64,000 nucleotides of DNA from NCBI GenBank assembly GCA_018449715.1, contig JAAVVA010000003.1, positions 454,854-518,853 on the forward strand. Direction: 5' to 3'. How positions within the stretch are numbered: the stretch's first letter is position 1; the number at the start of each line of letters is the position of its first letter. Shown here piece by piece: positions 1 to 9,810 of this stretch. The notes under the pieces were generated by a model, which searched no databases, had not been told where the DNA came from, and saw only the letters and a program-made list of their open reading frames with translations. The DNA is from Acidobacteriaceae bacterium dw_441. GTDB lineage: Bacteria > Acidobacteriota > Terriglobia > Terriglobales > Acidobacteriaceae. Both the position numbers and the translations under genes were made by a program.

Positions 1-2547
1 GTGCGTACCATGATTGCCCACGTAGGCCGCGCTGACCAGAATGTTCGAGGGTAACGATTGCTCGAGAACAAGATTCCACTGCTGCGACATCGGCGTTGTT
101 CCATCGCTGGAGTCATAGGAGACTGCCTGACCCAGCAGGCCATCTGGACCCAGTGCTGCGCCAAGGGGCTGAATAGGCTGGTTCGGAAGTCCGTCCCGCA
201 GATAAAAGGACGGAAGGTTGGTATTTCCGCCGGGCGCGCTGTAATCCGTCACCGTGCTGGCGAAGCCAGCCGTATTGCCGAAGAAATCCGTCGTGAAGAT
301 GGTCGGATAATAGATGCCGTATCCGCCGCGCAGCGAGGTCCTGTTCTTGCCGAGCACATTCCATGCAAATCCAATGCGCGGCGCAACGTTGCTTAGATCG
401 CTGTTTCGGAAACTTCGCGGCTGGCCATCTCTACCCGCAAACACCAGCGCACCCTTCAGGCCGAGTTGATCTGTCCCGTTGATGTCGAAATTACTGGTGC
501 CATTATTCTGCTCGACCGGATATTTCTGAAAGTCATAACGCAGTCCCAGGTTGAGCGTCAGGTCCTGTGTCACTCTCCACGAGTCCTGAACGAATCCGGA
601 AAAGGTGTAGTTGGCTTGCGAAGCTCCCTGCACTGTGTCGACTTTGGCAGACGCGACTGCACCGAGCTGGTAGGAAGCGAAGGCATATCCGGTTCCGCTC
701 GTGTGTTGCGGGTCGTTCGTCACGGTTCCATTGAAGGTATAGATTCCTGAAGGCTCAGCGTATTGCTTGTTATAGCCACGCTGCAGCCTCCAGTCGATGC
801 CCATGCGCACGTTATGTTTTCCGTGTGTCCAGGTCACGATGTCCGACAATGCGGGATTGGTTCCGGCGCGCTCTCCCTCTGCTGAGGTGGAGGAAGTGGC
901 GAAGCCATTCGACATTCTTGGAAATGCATTGGCAGGAACATTGGGCATTCCAAGTTTTGCAGCCCAGTCCTGGTTGTAGCTTGAGGTGACGAAGACAAGT
1001 TGAGCACGCAGGACCGAAAGCCTTGCCTCGTTTAGAAGCGATGGGGTGATGACGAAGGTGTCCTCGATGATTCCAGCATGATTCGGATAGTTGTCATAGC
1101 GCAGTCCCAGGAATGGATGGATCACGCTATACAGGCCGCCTCCTGTATCCGTATAGGCCTTGTAATAGGCGTAGCGCGCAAACATGGAGTGCCGCGATGA
1201 GAAGCTGTGGTCGACACGGGTGAGGTACTGCCTCATCCATTTGTGAGTTGCACTCGGGCCGGAGTAGTTATTCGACTGCGTGTATGGATTGCTGGGAGTA
1301 CGATTCGGTGCGGGGTAGAAGGCATTGACGGCCTGAGCAACCGGATCGAGACGGTTTGCGGGAATAATATTTCCGGGAAACGGATCACGCACATATCCAT
1401 TGCCGTTCGGGTTCGGGCGCGTCGTCGCCGGATCGTAGATCGGAATCAGTTGGCCGTTCGAACCTTTGAGATTCGAGAAGTCTCCCCTAAGCCACTCCGG
1501 GGTTGGAACGGAGGCGATGACCTGATTGCCCAGCGTATACCGATACTCTTCGTAATTGCCAAAGATAGTTGTTTTATGGCCGATGGGGCCGCCGATCGAG
1601 CCGCCGTACTGGTTATAGCGCAGCGAGTTGACGGGGTCGGGATAGGTGTTGAAATAGCTGCGTGCATCGAAGGCGTTGTTCCGCAGGAACTCGTAGATTT
1701 GCCCGTGGTATTTGTTATTACCAGAGGAGGTCACCATGCTGATGGCTCCTCCGGCCAGGAAACCATACTCGGCCGAGATCGTGCCGCTCTCCACCTTGAA
1801 CTGCTGAATCGCATTCGCTGCCGGATTGATGCTGACCTCGTTGATGTAGGTCTGAACCACGCTCTGCCCGTCGATCAGCACTGCATTCGCGGCGTTCGGT
1901 CCATTGTTGATACTGACGGCCGAAACAAGGGAGCCGCGGTCCGCGAAGCCTTCGTTGATCTGCCCGGAGTTTCTCGCAACTCCAGGCGACAGCTGTGCCA
2001 GCGCCAGAACGCTTCGTCCGTTGACTGGAAGCTCCTGAATAGGACGGTTCTCAAAGACCGTTCCCAACTCGGTTGAAGAGACGTTGACGTCGTTATTATC
2101 GGCGGAGACAGTGACCGTCTCGTTCACGCTGCCTGCCTTCAGCTTGAAGTTGATCTGCAGGTGAGCATCGACGACAACATTGATCCCCTGTCGCCTCTCC
2201 GATTGAAAGCCATCGGATTTCACCATGATGGTGTAAAGGCCAATCGGAAGACTGGGCGTCGTATAGCTTCCGTCGTCATTCGTCTTCAGGGTCAGGGTCT
2301 GCTGATGCTCGCTCGTGATCGTAAGTTCGGCGCGGGCGATCGCTGCTCCACTCGCATCGTCCACCCGTCCGACGATAATGCCGCCGCCTTCCTGTCCGCT
2401 GGCCAATCCTGTCCAGCCAAGGACCATCAGGAAGAGAAGAGTGGCGGGGAGAAGAGTGCTTTGTAAGGAGCGCCTCTTGCTCGCAGGGGTACTCGCCATC
2501 GTACGGAAGACTTCATGCGTGTGAGGAGTTGCAGTCATTGGCTTCAT
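1..2547 (-). CDS. Oar-like TonB-dependent receptor (3' end outside window)
   Basis: Outer-membrane receptor of the Oar/carboxypeptidase-regulatory type. The minus frame is open from the ATG at 2547 to base 1 (849 codons), so the C-terminal barrel end lies beyond the window. In order: an N-terminal region with a hydrophobic signal segment (about residues 25-50), a carboxypeptidase-regulatory-like beta-sandwich (about 55-135), a plug with the motif ELPVNGRS and the usual SVLIDG-type and VESGTISAEYG-type stretches, then barrel strands including SGFVQDSWRVTQDLTLNLGL, typical of this family. A second in-frame ATG follows three codons in. Two inverted repeats lie 105-140 bp upstream, and the next gene upstream is a XylR-type regulator on the same strand. 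Substrate unknown; plant-derived glycans are an inference from the regulator only. Confidence 0.9.
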   Translation of the reverse strand, partial: MKPMTATPHTHEVFRTMASTPASKRRSLQSTLLPATLLFLMVLGWTGLASGQEGGGIIVGRVDDASGAAIARAELTITSEHQQTLTLKTNDDGSYTTPSLPIGLYTIMVKSDGFQSERRQGINVVVDAHLQINFKLKAGSVNETVTVSADNNDVNVSSTELGTVFENRPIQELPVNGRSVLALAQLSPGVARNSGQINEGFADRGSLVSAVSINNGPNAANAVLIDGQSVVQTYINEVSINPAANAIQQFKVESGTISAEYGFLAGGAISMVTSSGNNKYHGQIYEFLRNNAFDARSYFNTYPDPVNSLRYNQYGGSIGGPIGHKTTIFGNYEEYRYTLGNQVIASVPTPEWLRGDFSNLKGSNGQLIPIYDPATTRPNPNGNGYVRDPFPGNIIPANRLDPVAQAVNAFYPAPNRTPSNPYTQSNNYSGPSATHKWMRQYLTRVDHSFSSRHSMFARYAYYKAYTDTGGGLYSVIHPFLGLRYDNYPNHAGIIEDTFVITPSLLNEARLSVLRAQLVFVTSSYNQDWAAKLGMPNVPANAFPRMSNGFATSSTSAEGERAGTNPALSDIVTWTHGKHNVRMGIDWRLQRGYNKQYAEPSGIYTFNGTVTNDPQHTSGTGYAFASYQLGAVASAKVDTVQGASQANYTFSGFVQDSWRVTQDLTLNLGLRYDFQKYPVEQNNGTSNFDINGTDQLGLKGALVFAGRDGQPRSFRNSDLSNVAPRIGFAWNVLGKNRTSLRGGYGIYYPTIFTTDFFGNTAGFASTVTDYSAPGGNTNLPSFYLRDGLPNQPIQPLGAALGPDGLLGQAVSYDSSDGTTPMSQQWNLVLEQSLPSNILVSAAYVGNHGTH

Positions 2548-2883
2548 AAGTTTTCTCTCTATCTTTGCTGGGTCGAACAGGCACACAGATTTCCATCCAG
2601 GCAATGAATGGCTGGTGGGTAAGACATAGGGCCGCGGCAGCAGCCGTCCCGTGGAAATATGCGATTTCCGATATGCCCGTATACGGGCCAGAGATGATTC
2701 CTGCACCTCGAAGAGATGCGTTGTTGACTATCGATACTGTGAACTTATCGCCCGTCTGCCAAGAGGAGCAATGAGCTTTTGGGGATATCACCTAAGATTT
2801 TGGGTTATTCATGGATAATTCATCCAGCCTGCGAAAACGCGCTTAAAACGGGCATGATTTCCTCTGCCAGCCGCGAAGATTGC
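2548..2883. other. Intergenic region upstream of the receptor
   Basis: This 336-bp gap separates the regulator stop from the receptor start. I see no convincing gene; the short frames here lack family features. It contains two adjacent inverted repeats at 2653-2688, listed separately, and probably the receptor promoter, although no clean -35/-10 pair stands out. Confidence 0.6.
2653..2688. promoter_or_regulatory. Paired inverted repeats, candidate operator
   Basis: GGAAAT-N5-ATTTCC (2653-2669) is followed six bases later by the perfect 14-bp palindrome GCCCGTATACGGGC (2675-2688). They lie 106-141 bp before the receptor start. The sequence directly shows the symmetry; the binding factor, possibly the adjacent XylR-type regulator, is inference. 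Confidence 0.4.
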
Positions 2884-4224
2884 CTACAGATGAAACCGCT
2901 GATCCTGCCGGCCATACTGTTCCCGGTATCGTGCCGGGGACCAGCCCGTGTGCTTCTTCAGGGCGGAGCTCATATATTCGGGATGCTGAAAACCGCAGCG
3001 CTCTGAGATATCTGCAATGGAAAGAGGGGTTTCCACCAGCAACTCCTTCACGCTGGCAAACCGTGCCTCTGTCAGTACGTCGTGGATAGACTTTCCGACC
3101 GAGGCGCGGAAGTGTTTTTGTAAAGTTGACCGCGAGACCCCGAGGTAGAGCAGAACATTCTCGACGTTGATGCCGTTGCGTACGTTCTCTCGTATGAAGT
3201 GCAGCGCACGGGCGACCAGCGGGTCATCGATTGCCGTCACGTCCGAAGACCGGCGCACGAAGATATCCATCGGAGGAATCAGAATCTCCGGCATTGGCAT
3301 CGTGTGATGCCCCTGCATCATGCGGTCCAGCAATGCGGCTGCTTCGTAACCCATCTTCCATCCGTTCAGCACAATGCTCGACAGCGGAGGATCGGCAAAC
3401 TGGCAGGAGACATCATCGGCCCCAACCGCTACTACGGCGGCCTGTTCAGGAACGGCCACATTGGCCTGGCGGCAGGCATTCAGCAGCTGCACTCCGCGAA
3501 GGTCTGTGCAGGCCATGATGCCGATAGGTTTAGGCAGCGATGCCACCCATTTGGCGATCTCGTCCGTCTCAGTCTGCCATATCCCTGTATGGAGCTGGTC
3601 CACCTTGACTTCGTGGTCCGGGAAGACCATGCAGGGATATCCCTTGGCTTCCGCCGTTTGGACAAACGCATCGCGGCGGCCGTCCGAATATGTGTGTCCT
3701 GTAAACCCGAGAAAGGCGAACCTCTGAAATCCTCGGTCGAGCAGGTGGTTGGCCCCCATTCTTCCGACCGCGGCATGATCGTTGGTGATCATTGGAATTC
3801 CCATGCCGCCAAGTTGCTCATTCAGATCTACCACGGGGACAGAACGATTCCGGATGGCTTCCCGAATCTCCGGCGTCGCAACCCGTGTAATCAACCCATC
3901 GCCCTTCCACGAGTTAATCCACGATGGACTTCCTTCCATAGCGGAGCGTTCGTTGAACTGGATGAGCCACGGCCTCGTCTCACGGATATATTGCGCGACT
4001 CCAAACATGAGCCTCCGCCCGAAAAGCGTCGATGTCTCGATGATCAGCGCGACGCGAGGCGTTCGTAAGCCGATAAGAGCAGGTCCGCCTTCGTGCGCCC
4101 GCCCCTCGGAAGAGCTTCGCGAATATCGTCTCCGGTTCGAGCGTTTTGCCTTTTTCGACGCGCCGGTGTTCGTGGCAGAGGAAGGAGTACGCATGTATCC
4201 ATCACAAAAATACAGTTCCGCCAT
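2884..4224 (-). CDS. XylR-type regulator: LacI-like sensor plus AraC helix-turn-helix
   Basis: Transcriptional regulator in which a periplasmic-binding-protein/LacI-like sensor (about residues 55-325, beginning RVALIIETSTLFGRRL) is followed by a C-terminal AraC-type DNA-binding domain (about 345-440, with SRSTLQKHFRASVGKSIHDV and IADISERCGFQHPEYMSSAL). This is the XylR family architecture; E. coli XylR senses D-xylose. Length 446 is slightly above the roughly 390-residue norm because of a basic, low-complexity N-terminus; an ATG ten codons in (4194) is an alternative start. It is divergent from the dipeptidase gene (57-bp gap) and upstream of the TonB receptor on the same strand, which it may control. 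Sugar specificity cannot be read from the sequence. Confidence 0.85.
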   Translation of the reverse strand: MAELYFCDGYMRTPSSATNTGASKKAKRSNRRRYSRSSSEGRAHEGGPALIGLRTPRVALIIETSTLFGRRLMFGVAQYIRETRPWLIQFNERSAMEGSPSWINSWKGDGLITRVATPEIREAIRNRSVPVVDLNEQLGGMGIPMITNDHAAVGRMGANHLLDRGFQRFAFLGFTGHTYSDGRRDAFVQTAEAKGYPCMVFPDHEVKVDQLHTGIWQTETDEIAKWVASLPKPIGIMACTDLRGVQLLNACRQANVAVPEQAAVVAVGADDVSCQFADPPLSSIVLNGWKMGYEAAALLDRMMQGHHTMPMPEILIPPMDIFVRRSSDVTAIDDPLVARALHFIRENVRNGINVENVLLYLGVSRSTLQKHFRASVGKSIHDVLTEARFASVKELLVETPLSIADISERCGFQHPEYMSSALKKHTGWSPARYREQYGRQDQRFHL

Positions 4225-4281
4225 GAATTCTAGGTAAAAAGACCGTATTTGAACGCACCTGCTCTCCGTTAGGATTCACCT

Positions 4282-5490
4282 ATGCCAACGACCCGCCGAA
4301 GTTTCCTCTCCGCCTCCGGAGCTTTACTCGGAGGTGCGTCGCTCTCCGGCATGCTTCCCAAAAGCATGCTTGCTGCCACCCCTAAAAACCCGAACGACTT
4401 CATCCTCGTCGAAGGCCATCGCGATATCTGGGAGTTCAACGCCCGCCTTGCCCTGAAGGACCCGAAGCAGTGGAGCCCCCTGCGCGACTTCATCGCTCCC
4501 CGCCTGATCGACGGTGGTTACAGCGTCGTCATCATGCCCTGCGGTGGAGACTCCATCGCCGAGCGCGGCGGTCTTGAAGCGCTCTTTGAAGGCTCCATGC
4601 GCACCCTCGATATGCTCCTGATGGAGGTCGAAAAGACCGAGGGCAAGGTCAGCATCATCCGCTCCAAGCAGGACATCCCCACCAAGCCCGCGCGCGATCA
4701 CGTGCAGATTTTTCTGGATATGGAAGGCGGAGCCTCCCTCCAGGACAACATGCCCGAGCCCGCCTACAACCCCGAGCGTTACATGGCGCTGCTGCGCCAG
4801 TTCTTTCGTCTCGGGATGCGCGGCCTGCAGCTCACGCACAACAACCGCAACATGCTCGGGCAAGGAGTCGGCGAAGGCCACGTCGGCCAGCCGCTTTCCG
4901 AGTTCGGCGTCGGCGTCATCAAGGAGATGAACGCCCTCGGCATGATGGTCGGCGTCTCGCACCTCTCCGGCGCGGGCCTGTTGCAGGCTTGCGAGGTCTC
5001 CTCGAAGCCCATCGTCTCGACCCACCAGAACGTCCGCCCTTTCCTCGACTCTCCCGTCGAGCTGACCGAAGAGGAGACCAAGGCCGTCGCCAAAACCGGA
5101 GGCATCGTCGGCGTCCGTTATATTGCCGACCTCTTCGGTTACAAGCAGCTCTGCGACGAGATTGAGTACCTCGCGAAGCAGATCGGCCCCGAGCACATCG
5201 GCATCGGCTGGCTCGGTCACGACGTCGGCAACCCCGAGCCGCATGTCATCCCCGGCTACGGCCCGCAGAAGACCTACACTGGAGTCGAAGCCCAGACCAT
5301 GCGCCAGCACTGGGAGACCTTCCTGACCATGCTCTCCGAGCGCGGCTTTACCGACGAGCACATCGGCATGATCGTCGGCGGCAACTACCTCCGCATCTGG
5401 AAGGAGATTCTCCCCGACCGCGACCCCGCCCCCACAACCGGCCCAAACTTTCCGCACTTCGTACCCGACCGCAAAGGTATGCACGACTAA
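4282..5490 (+). CDS. Membrane dipeptidase, peptidase family M19, Tat-exported
   Basis: Zinc dipeptidase of the renal/membrane dipeptidase family (M19), which hydrolyses dipeptides and in some members D-amino-acid dipeptides. A twin-arginine signal (TRRSFLSASG) starts the 402-residue protein, so it should be exported folded. Putative metal ligands are in family order: H46 and D48 (EGHRD), E148 (FLDMEGG), H227 (VGVSHLSG) and H248 (STHQNVRP). The start has no Shine-Dalgarno; instead TAGGAT sits six bases before the ATG, consistent with a leaderless transcript. A bidirectional terminator follows at 5506-5541. The physiological substrate is not evident. Confidence 0.88.
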   Translation: MPTTRRSFLSASGALLGGASLSGMLPKSMLAATPKNPNDFILVEGHRDIWEFNARLALKDPKQWSPLRDFIAPRLIDGGYSVVIMPCGGDSIAERGGLEALFEGSMRTLDMLLMEVEKTEGKVSIIRSKQDIPTKPARDHVQIFLDMEGGASLQDNMPEPAYNPERYMALLRQFFRLGMRGLQLTHNNRNMLGQGVGEGHVGQPLSEFGVGVIKEMNALGMMVGVSHLSGAGLLQACEVSSKPIVSTHQNVRPFLDSPVELTEEETKAVAKTGGIVGVRYIADLFGYKQLCDEIEYLAKQIGPEHIGIGWLGHDVGNPEPHVIPGYGPQKTYTGVEAQTMRQHWETFLTMLSERGFTDEHIGMIVGGNYLRIWKEILPDRDPAPTTGPNFPHFVPDRKGMHD

Positions 5491-5505
5491 TACCGCAGTC
5501 ATCAC

Positions 5506-5541
5506 AAAAAAAGCCCAGCCCGTCAGAGGGCTGGGCTTTTT
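5506..5541. terminator. Bidirectional rho-independent terminator
   Basis: A 9-bp perfect GC-rich stem (GCCCAGCCC at 5513-5521, its complement at 5528-5536) with a 6-base loop is flanked by an A tract on the left and five T on the right. It can serve both the dipeptidase gene (plus) and argG (minus), whose stops converge on it. Confidence 0.85.
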
Positions 5542-5556
5542 CATCATGCAGCAGAC

Positions 5557-6933
<1,377 letters not shown>

Positions 6934-6993
6934 TTACGTGACCTGCCAGCCCGGCGATTAAATGTCGATTAAGGCGCGCCCTTCCGTTTGCGC

Positions 6994-7053
6994 AAAAGAC
7001 AAAGCCCTTCTCCCCCGGCCAACCATCACCGGGAAGGGAAGGGCCTTTGTCTT
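6994..7053 (-). terminator. Long hairpin downstream of the SDR gene
   Basis: AAGACAAAGCCCTTC (6996-7010) pairs with 7038-7053 with one bulged base, and an inner CCCGG/CCGGG pair extends the structure. Read on the minus strand it follows the SDR stop and ends in a short T run, so it is probably its terminator and insulates argG. Confidence 0.6.
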
Positions 7054-7063
7054 ATTGAGGGGT

Positions 7064-7927
7064 TTAGTGGTTCAGAAGCCCCGGAATCTCCTCCGCGTCC
7101 TCGAACACGGTCGAAAGCGTCAGCTCACGGAACTTCGCGGCCTCACTCGCCCGCGCCGCTTCCGCGTTCTGCACGCGCTTCTCCGCGTCCACCCCGAGGA
7201 TCAGCCGCTTCGGAACATCCTCGCTGTTCGCCAGCTTCACGATCAGGTCGGCGATCTTCCTGGGATCACCCTCCGAGCGTCCCCGGATGCTCCGAAGCAA
7301 TTGCATGATCGCGCCCACCGAAGGCTCGTAATCCGGCCACAGCTCCGGCGAATCCTGCGCCGCCCGCGCCGCCCAGTTGGTGCGAATTCCACCCGGCTCC
7401 AGCGTGCAGACCTTCACGCCGAATGGAGCGACCTCCATCGCCACCGCATCGCTGAAGCCTCCTACAGCCCACTTCGCCGCGTGGTACGGCGAGTTGCCCG
7501 CAATCGCCATCCGCCCTCCCACTGACGATACCTGGAAGATGTGTCCGCTCCTCTGCTTCCGCATCACCGGCAGTGCCGCGCGCGTCGTGTACACCACGCC
7601 GTAAAAGCATGTATCCATAACGGCCTTGAAGTCCTCCGGGGTCATCTGCTCAAACGGAGCGAAGTGTCCATACCCGGCGTTATTCACCAGCACATCCAGC
7701 CGCCCGAAGGTCTCGACCGCCAGTTGCACCGCAGCCTTGGCCGCCTCTTCGTCGCGAACCTCCAGCTTCACCGGCCTCACGCGGTCGCCGTACTGCTCCA
7801 CCAGGGGAGCCAGCTCCTCCGGCCTGCGCGCTCCAGCCACGACGCTGTCGCCAGCGGCCAGCGAGGCCTCGGCAATGTCGCGTCCCAATCCATTTCCACT
7901 TCCCGTAATCAACCAGACCTTCGCCAT
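7064..7927 (-). CDS. Short-chain dehydrogenase/reductase (SDR)
   Basis: Classical SDR oxidoreductase, 287 residues, NAD(P)-dependent. The nucleotide-binding motif TGSGNGLG is at 8-15, NNAG at 82-85, the catalytic serine region VSSVGG at about 133-138, and YxxxK as Y148/K152. The ATG at 7927 is preferred over an in-frame one 22 codons upstream because AGGAGG (7938-7943) sits ten bases before it and the Rossmann strand starts immediately. A TetR-type operator lies 30-57 bp upstream and the TetR gene is just beyond, so the enzyme is probably induced by a ligand of that repressor. Substrate unknown. Confidence 0.9.
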   Translation of the reverse strand: MAKVWLITGSGNGLGRDIAEASLAAGDSVVAGARRPEELAPLVEQYGDRVRPVKLEVRDEEAAKAAVQLAVETFGRLDVLVNNAGYGHFAPFEQMTPEDFKAVMDTCFYGVVYTTRAALPVMRKQRSGHIFQVSSVGGRMAIAGNSPYHAAKWAVGGFSDAVAMEVAPFGVKVCTLEPGGIRTNWAARAAQDSPELWPDYEPSVGAIMQLLRSIRGRSEGDPRKIADLIVKLANSEDVPKRLILGVDAEKRVQNAEAARASEAAKFRELTLSTVFEDAEEIPGLLNH

Positions 7928-7956
7928 TGCAAAAGATCCTCCTGTCGATAAGATGT

Positions 7957-7984
7957 ATAAATGAGTGAGTGGTTGCTCATTTAT
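7957..7984. promoter_or_regulatory. Candidate TetR operator
   Basis: A perfect 9-bp inverted repeat ATAAATGAG-N10-CTCATTTAT lies between the TetR-family gene stop (8002) and the SDR start (7927). Its length and spacing fit TetR-family operators, and its place just upstream of the SDR suggests repression of that gene. Binding by the neighbouring repressor is inferred from position. Confidence 0.6.
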
Positions 7985-8001
7985 TTCCTGCAAAAATGAT
8001 C

Positions 8002-8568
8002 CTACTGCACCGCGCGCCAGAATACCCGGAATGCCTGCTCGATCAGTTTCTTCCGCTTCTTCGGATACTGCGCCACCATCTCCGATGTCGCCTCGTGCAT
8101 CGCCCCCATCATGGCGGCAGCGAATCCCGCAGGCATCTCGCTCAGGGCAGGGCTTTTCGAGAGATCTGCAAGGATCGCGTCGATCCCCCTGCGGTCCTCC
8201 GTGGTTCGCGCGCGCGTCTCCGGCGTAATCAGGTTGGAGACATTCAGCTGTACCGAGACCTTTCTCTTCTCCGGGTTCTCAATCGCCCACACCAGAAATC
8301 CCGACCATAGATACCAGGCGCGCTCCTTCAGGCTGGCCCCGTGCGGAAACTCGGCGTTCATCCTCCGGTAAAGCTCGCTCTTGATCTCGAAATAAAGCTC
8401 GTTCAGCAGCTCGTCTTTACTGGCGAAGTAGGTAAACAGGGTCCCCTCGGCCACTCCCGCCCGCCTGGCGATCTTCGCCGTAGGCGCACCCAGCCCGGCC
8501 TCGACGATCTCGTGGACCGCGGCCTCAAGGATTGCGCTGCGTTTCTCAGGGCTTTTGATTCGTGCCAT
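8002..8568 (-). CDS. TetR/AcrR-family transcriptional repressor
   Basis: A 188-residue regulator with an N-terminal helix-turn-helix (about residues 10-55, including PTAKIARRAGVAEGTLFTYF) and a variable ligand-binding C-terminal domain. The ATG at 8568 (MARIKSPEK) gives the usual TetR length; the frame is open further upstream but that stretch has no family similarity and would overlap the divergent transporter start. It lies 74 bp upstream of the SDR gene on the same strand, with a palindromic operator in the gap, so it probably controls the SDR. Ligand unknown. Confidence 0.9.
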   Translation of the reverse strand: MARIKSPEKRSAILEAAVHEIVEAGLGAPTAKIARRAGVAEGTLFTYFASKDELLNELYFEIKSELYRRMNAEFPHGASLKERAWYLWSGFLVWAIENPEKRKVSVQLNVSNLITPETRARTTEDRRGIDAILADLSKSPALSEMPAGFAAAMMGAMHEATSEMVAQYPKKRKKLIEQAFRVFWRAVQ

Positions 8569-8677
8569 GCCTAGCTTGAGAGTACCGTTGTTTGCCGCGA
8601 AGAGCCATAGCCCGAAGCTGGATTCTCTCGAACAGGGTTGATAGCCTGAACCTATCCGAGGAGTGTGAGTTTCGTCC

Positions 8678-9613
8678 GTGTTTTCAACCCTTGCCGTCGT
8701 CCTGCCCATCTTTGCGCTGATCTTCACCGGATGGTTTGCCCGGCGAATCGGCATCCTTGGACCCCACGCCACCACGGAACTGAACCGTTTCGTGGTCTAC
8801 CTCGCGCTCCCCGCACTCCTGTTCGACATCATCGCCCACGCACGCTGGTCCGAGATCTGGCAGCCCGGCTTCGTGGCCTCCTTCGGACTCGGAGCAGGCC
8901 TGGTCTTCACCCTCACCATCCTCCTCCGCTGGCGCCGCCCCCTGCATCTGGCTGACGCCGCTATCGACGGCCTGAACGCTGGCTACGCAAACACCGGCTT
9001 CGTCGGCTTTCCCCTTGTGCTGGCCACCCTCGGGGCCCAGGGCATGACCCTCACCCTTATCGCCACCATCATCACGGTCTGCATCGTGTTCGCCATTGCA
9101 ATCGTGCTGATCGAAACCGGCCTGCAATCCGAAAAACGCCGTGACCACCTCGTTCTCAAGGTCAGTCTCTCGCTGCTTCGCAATCCGCTGCTCGTAGCTC
9201 CTGTCCTCGGAGCGGTGATCTCTCTCGCCGGACTGCCGGTTCCGGCTCCTGTCGAAAGCTTCTTGAAGCTGCTGGGCGGAGCCGCCTCCCCCTGCGCTCT
9301 CGTCGCCCTCGGTCTCTTTCTCGCCGCAGAACGAAAGCCCGGAGGAAGAAAAATCGGGACAATCACCCTCCTCGTAGGCTTCAAGCTCGTCCTGCAGCCT
9401 GTTGCTACCTGGGCGCTCGCAACCTTTGTCTTCGGACTCTCTCCGTTGCTGACCCACACGGCGGTCCTGCTCGCAGCCCTGCCAACCGGAACCGGCCCCT
9501 TCATGCTGGCCGAACTCTACGAGCGTGAGGCCGATACGACCTCGGGCGTTATCCTCGCCTCCACCGTCGTCTCCATCCTGACCCTCAGCGCGTATCTTGC
9601 CTCGATACGATAA
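8678..9613 (+). CDS. AEC-family transporter (auxin efflux carrier-like permease)
   Basis: Inner-membrane carrier of the AEC family, 311 residues, with about ten hydrophobic segments in two five-helix halves. Family features include the N-terminal LPIFALIFTGWFARR and the central break NAGYANTGFVGFPL. Members export or import small carboxylates or hormones; the substrate here is unknown. It starts with GTG, and GAGGAG 14 bases upstream is only a moderate ribosome site. It is divergent from the TetR gene (109-bp gap), so it may share its regulation. Confidence 0.88.
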   Translation: MFSTLAVVLPIFALIFTGWFARRIGILGPHATTELNRFVVYLALPALLFDIIAHARWSEIWQPGFVASFGLGAGLVFTLTILLRWRRPLHLADAAIDGLNAGYANTGFVGFPLVLATLGAQGMTLTLIATIITVCIVFAIAIVLIETGLQSEKRRDHLVLKVSLSLLRNPLLVAPVLGAVISLAGLPVPAPVESFLKLLGGAASPCALVALGLFLAAERKPGGRKIGTITLLVGFKLVLQPVATWALATFVFGLSPLLTHTAVLLAALPTGTGPFMLAELYEREADTTSGVILASTVVSILTLSAYLASIR

Positions 9614-9687
9614 AAAACAGTTATCCTTTTAACTAGAGAACGGGTAGAAAATCCTCCCTCTGAAAACCTGGTGAGAACTCTCCCTCC

Positions 9688-9765
9688 GGACGTTACGTCC
9701 TGAATAAAACAATCGTTGCTCTCAGGCCCGTCCGGTTCAGTATTTATGTCTCAAATACAGAGACA
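9688..9765. promoter_or_regulatory. Two palindromes upstream of the MFS exporter
   Basis: GGACGT-T-ACGTCC (9688-9700) and TGTCTC-N7-GAGACA (9747-9765) lie 46-123 bp before the exporter start. They are the only conspicuous features of the 9614-9810 gap and could be operators; no regulator gene is adjacent. Confidence 0.3.
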
Positions 9766-9810
9766 ATTCTTAGAATAATCACCTTGCACAAGGGAAAAGG
9801 AAAGAGCAGG

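Noticed and set aside
58..2466. Plus-strand open frames over the left-hand 2.5 kb
   Set aside because: They are opposite a continuous minus-strand TonB receptor frame with recognisable plug and barrel motifs that runs off the window edge.
2513..2791. A 92-codon minus-strand frame upstream of the receptor
   Set aside because: It overlaps the receptor start in another frame and covers the operator-like repeats; the translation looks random.
4324..5547. A long open frame (about 407 codons) antisense to the M19 dipeptidase
   Set aside because: The sense strand has Tat signal, ordered metal ligands and normal codon use; the antisense product matches no pattern and such frames are expected opposite G+C-rich genes. 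The same holds for long antisense frames opposite trmFO, the DinG-type helicase, the S9 peptidase and fusA.
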